DNA of 64,000 nt from Pseudobacter sp051955275 (GTDB taxonomy: Bacteria; Bacteroidota; Bacteroidia; Chitinophagales; Chitinophagaceae): contig NZ_JBQCGW010000187.1 of assembly GCF_051955275.1 (NCBI RefSeq), positions 1-64,000 of the forward strand. Direction: 5' to 3'. A program made the translations under genes and the position numbers. The notes under the pieces were generated by a model. The model was not told the DNA's origin. It searched no databases and worked only from the letters and a program-made list of their open reading frames with translations. Below, one piece after another: positions 59,343 to 64,000 of the stretch (the stretch's first letter is position 1; every line of letters begins with the position of its first letter).

Positions 59343-60164
59343 TTACAGGAACAGATCGGGCATCAACTTCTGATCAGGGTTCACTGCGTATTTACTGAAA
59401 TCTGTTATGCCTTCTTTGATCAGTATTTCTTCATCGGTAAAGAAATTACCCGTGCATTCATAAGAAGGTTGTTTGAGGATATGCAAGGCGGCTTCTGCCA
59501 CTATTTCGGGTTTGCGGCTCCGCTGGATAAGGAAATCTCCGCCGAGTAAATTCTGCACAGCTGCTGTGGCGATGGTAGTTTTCGGCCAGAGCGCATTGGC
59601 GGCAATGCGGTGCGGCTTCAGTTCCTCTGCCAGCCCCAGGATCACCATGCTCATGCCGTATTTACTCATGGTATAGGCAAGGTGTTTGGAGAACCAGCTG
59701 GGGTCCATATTCAGGGGCGGAGAGAGGTTGAGGATATGCGGGTTATGCGATTTTTTCAAATGAGGGATGCAGGCCTGGCTCATCAGGAAAGTACCACGTA
59801 CATTGATGCCGTGCATCAGGTCCCATCTTTTAGGTTCTGTCTGTTCTGTAGCAGAAAGGTTGATGGCGCTTGCATTATTCACCAGTATATCGATACCACC
59901 GAATGCGGCAGCGGTCTGCTGCACAATCTGCTGGATGCTCTCTTCAAACCTGATATCACCGGCAATAGGTAATACTTTACCAGGCCCTGCTGCAGCAATT
60001 TCCTCGGCTGCTGTAAAGATGGTGCCTTCCAGTTTGGGATGTGGTTCCGTGGTCTTTCCAACGATTACAATATTGGCTCCTTCCTTCGCCAGCCTTACGG
60101 CTATGGATTTTCCGATTCCACGGCTTCCTCCCGTAATCAGCACTGTTTTGTTTTCCAGCAACAT
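59343..60164 (-). CDS. SDR oxidoreductase, HSDL2-like
   Basis: 273 aa. Rossmann TGGSRGIGKSIA (11-22); NNASAINL (~97); catalytic Ser near LNLSPPL (~145) and YTMSK (~160s, YxxxK). The order and the IANALWPKTTIATAAV segment match the hydroxysteroid-dehydrogenase-like 2 group, which lacks a known single substrate. NAD(P)-dependent, cytoplasmic. Single gene; 500 bp upstream are gene-poor. Confidence 0.9.
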   Translation of the reverse strand: MLLENKTVLITGGSRGIGKSIAVRLAKEGANIVIVGKTTEPHPKLEGTIFTAAEEIAAAGPGKVLPIAGDIRFEESIQQIVQQTAAAFGGIDILVNNASAINLSATEQTEPKRWDLMHGINVRGTFLMSQACIPHLKKSHNPHILNLSPPLNMDPSWFSKHLAYTMSKYGMSMVILGLAEELKPHRIAANALWPKTTIATAAVQNLLGGDFLIQRSRKPEIVAEAALHILKQPSYECTGNFFTDEEILIKEGITDFSKYAVNPDQKLMPDLFL

Positions 60165-60682
60165 ATGACAAGTTGTTTTTAGATGTACGACTGTTTCTTA
60201 CAACTATAAATATATGCGGTTTATTATCTCCCACCGCAGATGGGGTAGTTGTACTAAAATACGAAAAGGTAGAATTACGAGGGCGGTTGTAAATACTGAA
60301 TTCTTAAAATAAAGCAAATATGCTCTTGCAAACCGGACTGTTCGTTTATATGTTTGTATCGTTGATTGATTGAAACAAGGACGCCAATATCCAGACCGAA
60401 AAACCGAGCGACAAAGTCCAAAAATCCTGAAGAAAGACCATCCAACCCGGGTAACCGCCGGGGCTTAGAGAAGAACCAATGTCCGAATAACCAAATTTGT
60501 CCTCTTCAATCAATAGAACATCCGAAAAATCCAATAGCCCGCTAATCCAAGTATCCTAAGAATGACATGTAAAATTTGTACCTATTGATGACCCCGTTCT
60601 GTTGGTAAGGTTTCGTACAAAGAATTTAAAGAGTCCTGAAGTTTCTTCAGGACTCTTTCTTTTTGAATATACGTAAGTGAGA
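60165..60682. other. Gene-poor 518-bp region
   Basis: A minus-strand ORF from a TTG (60346-60534, 62 codons) has a TM-like segment, but the region is low in complexity (repeated CCRAAAAATCC-like words on the plus strand) and no start or promoter supports it. TTCAATCAAT at 60505-60514 is the inverted repeat of ATTGATTGAA at 60365-60374. A hairpin terminator lies at 60628-60658. Otherwise nothing identifiable. Confidence 0.4.
60628..60665. terminator. Bidirectional terminator after the flavin-reductase operon
   Basis: Perfect 13-bp stem AAAGAGTCCTGAA / TTCAGGACTCTTT with loop GTTTC; T-rich on the plus-strand exit, AAATTC on the other. 25 bp past the flavin-reductase stop. Confidence 0.85.
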
Positions 60683-61564
60683 TCAGTTGATGGCGAGGAG
60701 TATTTGCCAGGCTTCCTGCACCTTGCCCTGGTCCAGGAGCTGTTTGGCATAGGTATGCAGTTCTTTTTCCATTTCTTCCGGGTTAACGGAATAATACTGA
60801 AAGATATTCTTGAGGGTATCATCGTGGAAAGAAGGGTCAATTACGGGCATTTCATGCACATTGCCCAGCTGACCGAGGTTATTACCGCTTAAGATATTAC
60901 TGCTGCGGATATGTGCAGGCAGCACATCCACCCCGATTCCCAGTTTTACATTGGGCTTTTCCACCTGGAAAAGGTTGGTTTCGTCCACTTTGCAATACCA
61001 GTCGCCTCCCAGGCGGGCCACATGCTGCAACTTACGCTGGTCAATGAATTTCTTCTCATTGAGAATACTATCGTCGATATGCATGCGCAAAACCTCGCAG
61101 ATCACCAGGTTGCCGGCGCCGCCTTCTGTTCCCAGAGGTTTCACTTCCAGTACCCTGCATTCCATTTTAACCTTGCTTTCCTTTACCATTGGTGGTTTCA
61201 CCAGGGTGGCGGGCTCGGCAGTAAAGCCGGAAGGTCCGAACTCGTTCACTTCACGGGGAAACTCACAGCTGGCCAGGCTGGTCTGCTGTACCATGGCGTA
61301 ATCCACGATATTGATCACTACCTCGGGAACCTCCAGCACATTCTGGAGGGTATGTTTGGTGGTATTGTCGCGCACACGCCGGGCTGGTGAAAAGATCACC
61401 ACCGGCGGATTGGATGAAAAGAGATTGAAGAAGCTGAAAGGGCTCAGGTTCACCTGTCCATCAGCGCCGATGGTACTGGCAAAGCAGATAGGCCTTGGAG
61501 CGATGGCATGTTGCAGATAGTTCTGCCTTTCAACGGTTGTGATATCCTTCAGGTCGATGATCAT
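60683..61564 (-). CDS. Flavin reductase-like protein
   Basis: 293 aa from ATG 61564 (MIIDLKDITTVERQNYL). FMN-binding split-barrel: HAIAPRPICFASTIGADGQVNLSPFSFFNLFSSNPPVVIFSPARR (~15-58) is the family signature. C-terminal ~80 residues form an extra helical tail (FRYYSVNPEEMEKELHTYAKQLLDQGKVQEAWQ-like), seen in members paired with hydrolases. Stop of the FAH gene is 4 bp before this start, so one operon. Provides reduced flavin or acts on an aromatic substrate; partner unclear. Confidence 0.85.
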   Translation of the reverse strand: MIIDLKDITTVERQNYLQHAIAPRPICFASTIGADGQVNLSPFSFFNLFSSNPPVVIFSPARRVRDNTTKHTLQNVLEVPEVVINIVDYAMVQQTSLASCEFPREVNEFGPSGFTAEPATLVKPPMVKESKVKMECRVLEVKPLGTEGGAGNLVICEVLRMHIDDSILNEKKFIDQRKLQHVARLGGDWYCKVDETNLFQVEKPNVKLGIGVDVLPAHIRSSNILSGNNLGQLGNVHEMPVIDPSFHDDTLKNIFQYYSVNPEEMEKELHTYAKQLLDQGKVQEAWQILLAIN

Positions 61565-61568
61565 ATCC

Positions 61569-62591
61569 TTAGTTTGCCGGTTGGGTATTTTTCTTTTGGG
61601 CCAGGATGGAGAAGTCGTCGTCTTCCCGTACGATGGTATTGGTGAGGATACCGAGGCCATCGATCTCCAGTTCTACCACATCCCCTTCTTTCAGCCATTG
61701 TTCCTGGTAATTGGGATCATTCAGCTTACCTGTTCCGTTCAGTTCCAGGAAGCAGCCTGTACCTACGGTTCCGCTGCCGATCACATCGCCGGCATGCAGG
61801 GTAACGCCATAGGAAGCCCTTTCAATGATCTCCGCAAAGGTCCAGTCCATATCCCCGATATTTCCATCGCTCACCTGCACGCCATTCACACGGCATTGCA
61901 TGCGGAGGTTCCAGCTTTTACCAATATGGTTCTCTTTGGCCGGGATCTCAAAATTTTCCAGTTCGTCCAGGGTCACCAGCCAGGGGCCGATCACGGTGGA
62001 GAAGTCCTTGCCTTTGCAAGGTCCCAGGTTGAGCAGCATTTCTTCCATCTGAAGCCTGCGTGCGCTCATATCGTTCATGATCATCAGGCCGGCAATGTAC
62101 TGGTCTGCTTCGGCTGCGCGGATATTGCGGCCGGGCTTGCTGATCACGATGGCGGCTTCCAGCTCAAAATCCAGTTTCTCGAAATGGTCGGGCATACAGA
62201 TGATATCCCCAGGGCCCTGGATGCTGAGGTGATTGGTCATATAGATGATAGGGTACTGGTCAAACTCTTCGATCATCGGCACTTTGCGGTTGCGGCGGGC
62301 AGCTGCAACGTGCTGACGGAACGCGTAACCATCGCGGCAGCTGGGCGGACTGGTCACAGGAGCCAGAACAGTAGCCGATGCATAATCAAATCCCTTGGCG
62401 GGGCTCACTTTGCCGTCTTTCACAGCCTGTTCCAGCTTGAGCGCCATCTGATAAAAATCATCCCAATAGTGCAGGAACATATTCATATTCTGAGGCAGAT
62501 CCGGGTGCAATTCTTCCAGGTCATACAGTCGACCGTCTACATACATAGCCAGTCTTTCCGATTCATTGAACAGGTAAGAAACCAATTTCAT
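61569..62591 (-). CDS. Fumarylacetoacetate hydrolase-family protein
   Basis: 340 aa from ATG 62591 (MKLVSYLFNESERLAMYV). FAH C-terminal domain: PIIYMTNHLSIQGPGDIICMPDHFEKLDFELEAAIVISKPGR (~130-170, with metal-binding Glu pair), then IMNDMSARRLQ, FSTVIGPWLVT and GDVIGSGTVGTGCFLE (~265). Likely a bidentate C-C hydrolase or decarboxylase/isomerase of aromatic-acid breakdown, for example the homogentisate route (fumarylacetoacetase). Longer frame to 62648 lacks support. Co-operonic with the flavin reductase. Confidence 0.9.
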   Translation of the reverse strand: MKLVSYLFNESERLAMYVDGRLYDLEELHPDLPQNMNMFLHYWDDFYQMALKLEQAVKDGKVSPAKGFDYASATVLAPVTSPPSCRDGYAFRQHVAAARRNRKVPMIEEFDQYPIIYMTNHLSIQGPGDIICMPDHFEKLDFELEAAIVISKPGRNIRAAEADQYIAGLMIMNDMSARRLQMEEMLLNLGPCKGKDFSTVIGPWLVTLDELENFEIPAKENHIGKSWNLRMQCRVNGVQVSDGNIGDMDWTFAEIIERASYGVTLHAGDVIGSGTVGTGCFLELNGTGKLNDPNYQEQWLKEGDVVELEIDGLGILTNTIVREDDDFSILAQKKNTQPAN

Positions 62592-62708
62592 AATTAGCAA
62601 TTTAGAGGGTTGCAAGATAGAACAATCGTTCGTAAACGCAGCCGCCATCAGCCCCTGCTGGCATCATTTTTAAACCTCTTTGTGTAATAAACACAAAAGC
62701 ATCAGATT

Positions 62709-63659
62709 ATGCCACAGATAAACAAAGAGAACAGGAACAGGTACGCACTGGTAACCGGAGGCACCAGCGGTATTGGATATGAGCTCGCTAAGTTGCTGGC
62801 AAAGGATGGGTATAACCTCATCCTGGTGGCCCGTAATAACCAGCTCCTGGAGCAGACAAGTGATGAACTGAAGCAACAGTTCAGTGTGGAGGTAACGCCA
62901 CTGGCAGTGGATCTTTTCAGATGTGAGGCCGCTGAAGAGATCCGCCAGAAAGTAGTGGAGATGGGCATTTCAGTGGATGTGCTGGTAAACGATGCCGGAC
63001 AGGGAGAATGGGGGCCATTCCTCGCTTCAGATATTCAGCGTGATTGTGATATCATTCAGCTCAATATCACTTCGCTGGTGGCGCTCACTAAGATCTTCGG
63101 AAGGGAAATGGTGGCCCGCAACGATGGCAAGATACTCTTCCTTGGATCAGAAGCAGGCGAAAGCCCCATGCCATTGCTCGGAGTTTACGCAGCCACCAAG
63201 GCCTTTGTGATCTCTTTTGCCATGGCGCTGAACAATGAGTTGCAGGGAACGAATGTGACCGCTACCGTGCTGATGCCCGGAGCCACGGATACCGACTTCT
63301 TCCACAAAGCACATATGGAAGATACGGTCACTTATAAGGAAAAAGAACTGGCCTCTCCGGCAGATGTGGCAAAGGATGGATACGAAGCAATGATGAAAGG
63401 GGTGGCAAAAGTTGTATCGGGAATGAAAACCAAACTGCACGTATTCATGGCCGATATGATGGGAGATGTAGCCAGCGCTATCAATAACCGCAAACTGATG
63501 GAAGAAAGTGATAAGGAAGTTCCTAAACGGACCGAATCAGGGCATACACATTCCAAAATGGAAAGAGCAGGGATCAATGCAGCAACCGGACAGACAAACG
63601 GAGACTACCCGAAGGGAGACCATACCAAAGAAGTGGTGGCGGACCAGGCAGTAAGCTGA
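62709..63659 (+). CDS. SDR-family oxidoreductase with polar C-terminal tail
   Basis: 316 aa. Rossmann VTGGTSGIGYELAKLLA (~15-31), NDAGQGEWGPF (~95), catalytic Ser in GSEAGESPMPLLGVYAATKAF with YxxxK (~156). Close to the DltE-like short-chain dehydrogenases. After the enzyme (~260) comes a ~55-residue tail rich in Lys/Glu/Gly/Thr (SDKEVPKRTESGHTHSK...) typical of a disordered extension or stress-protein-like tail. Cytoplasmic; substrate unknown. Confidence 0.88.
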   Translation: MPQINKENRNRYALVTGGTSGIGYELAKLLAKDGYNLILVARNNQLLEQTSDELKQQFSVEVTPLAVDLFRCEAAEEIRQKVVEMGISVDVLVNDAGQGEWGPFLASDIQRDCDIIQLNITSLVALTKIFGREMVARNDGKILFLGSEAGESPMPLLGVYAATKAFVISFAMALNNELQGTNVTATVLMPGATDTDFFHKAHMEDTVTYKEKELASPADVAKDGYEAMMKGVAKVVSGMKTKLHVFMADMMGDVASAINNRKLMEESDKEVPKRTESGHTHSKMERAGINAATGQTNGDYPKGDHTKEVVADQAVS

Positions 63660-63711
63660 CCCGCATAAAAACGCATAGGGTGGCAACGGAGTTTGTTCGT
63701 ACCTTTTAGGT

Positions 63712-64000
63712 ATGAAAAATCCGATTGCCGCTCTCTTGATATTGGCCATCACCAATGCTGCGATGTCACAGGAAAAAAACGATCCCTGGCTGGATTCCCT
63801 CATCCGCTCACAGGCATCGCCCTTTCTGCTGAATGTGCTTAATCAGCCCGATACTTTTCAATACCAGTTCATCTACACAAAAATCGACAGGGATAAAAAC
63901 AACAAACCGCATTTTAAGAACTATTATCTCCACGTCAACAAAGACAGGTACTTCAATCCTGCCAGTATGGTAAAGCTTCCCACAGCATTGCTGGCGCTGG
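63712..64000 (+). CDS. Serine beta-lactamase-like hydrolase (3' end cut by window)
   Basis: Starts at ATG 63712 and is open at the window end (96 codons seen). Signal peptide MKNPIAALLILAITNAAMSQ; then DPWLDSLIRSQASPFLLNVL and FQYQFIYTKIDRDKNNKPHF. PASMVKLPTALLAL contains SxxK (Ser-Met-Val-Lys), the nucleophile motif of class A beta-lactamases and related penicillin-binding enzymes. Likely a periplasmic serine hydrolase; beta-lactam resistance cannot be claimed from this part. Confidence 0.75.
   Translation, partial: MKNPIAALLILAITNAAMSQEKNDPWLDSLIRSQASPFLLNVLNQPDTFQYQFIYTKIDRDKNNKPHFKNYYLHVNKDRYFNPASMVKLPTALLAL

Noticed and set aside
61539..62597. 352-codon plus-strand frame opposite the FAH-family gene
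   Set aside because: Shadow of the coding strand; no start context or family match.
1..64000. tRNA, rRNA, CRISPR array, insertion sequence or prophage genes
   Set aside because: Read through intergenic gaps on both strands: no cloverleaf with the T-arm consensus, no regular spacer-repeat array, and no transposase or phage gene was seen.

Overview
The window looks like chromosomal DNA from a Bacteroidota bacterium, most likely a Chitinophagaceae/Chitinophagales-type organism; this is inference, because no rRNA gene is present. The clues are: a type IX secretion (T9SS) C-terminal sorting domain; LytS/LytTR two-component genes; a PepSY-like secreted protein; an RRM protein with a Gly-rich tail; and repeated matches to the Bacteroidota promoter consensus (TTTG or TTG, 19 bp, then TAnnTTTG). 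I count 14 exact TAnnTTTG boxes within about 140 bp upstream of start codons. Shine-Dalgarno-like sites are not conspicuous. I found no tRNA, rRNA, CRISPR array, prophage or intact insertion sequence.

Layout. 1-4.9 kb: end of a lipoprotein gene, then a minus-strand run (OppC-like permease, glycosyltransferase, alpha/beta hydrolase, T9SS-sorted SGNH hydrolase). 5-7.4 kb: MarR regulator and acyl-CoA dehydrogenase. 7.4-12 kb: minus-strand operon of an M48 protease and two paralogous secreted proteins of unknown function. 12.1-17.2 kb: cell-wall amidase, then the oxidative pentose phosphate operon gnd-zwf-pgl. 17.4-23 kb: RRM protein, Tet-type MFS pump, S9 peptidase, AhpD-like protein, aldo/keto reductase. 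23-26.7 kb: minus-strand cluster lon-domain protein, coaX, outer-membrane protein, lptC. 26.7-29.4 kb: two glycosyltransferases and meaB. 29.5-32.5 kb: two related lipoproteins with a LytS-type kinase and LytTR regulator in one tight operon. 32.5-37.4 kb: small membrane and PepSY-like proteins, two RDD proteins, typA. 37.6-42.9 kb: hydrolase, fabH, ppk1, lipid kinase. 42.9-51 kb: patatin-like membrane protein, ctaA, TauE-type permease, rnhB, a small basic secreted protein, GNAT, YciO-type protein, cupin/JmjC protein. 51.4-57.5 kb: ferredoxin oxidoreductase beta subunit, then a TetR-controlled tripartite multidrug pump. 57.7-64 kb: lysS, two SDR enzymes, a flavin reductase/FAH pair, and the start of a serine beta-lactamase-like gene cut by the window end.

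The gene content is mostly housekeeping. The most unusual signals lie between genes: (1) a dispersed REP-like palindrome family with core GTCGCTCGC...GCGAGYGAC, four sites, three of them between convergent genes; (2) a second, unrelated element of about 150 bp present twice in opposite orientation, with long terminal inverted arms sharing GGAAAACATAC; (3) a cluster of four consecutive hairpins after the amidase gene; (4) a 21-bp-spaced direct repeat upstream of the LytTR operon, a candidate operator; (5) a TetR operator overlapping its promoter; (6) back-to-back divergent promoters at ppk1/lipid kinase that would give nearly leaderless mRNAs. All pairings were read by eye and not computed.
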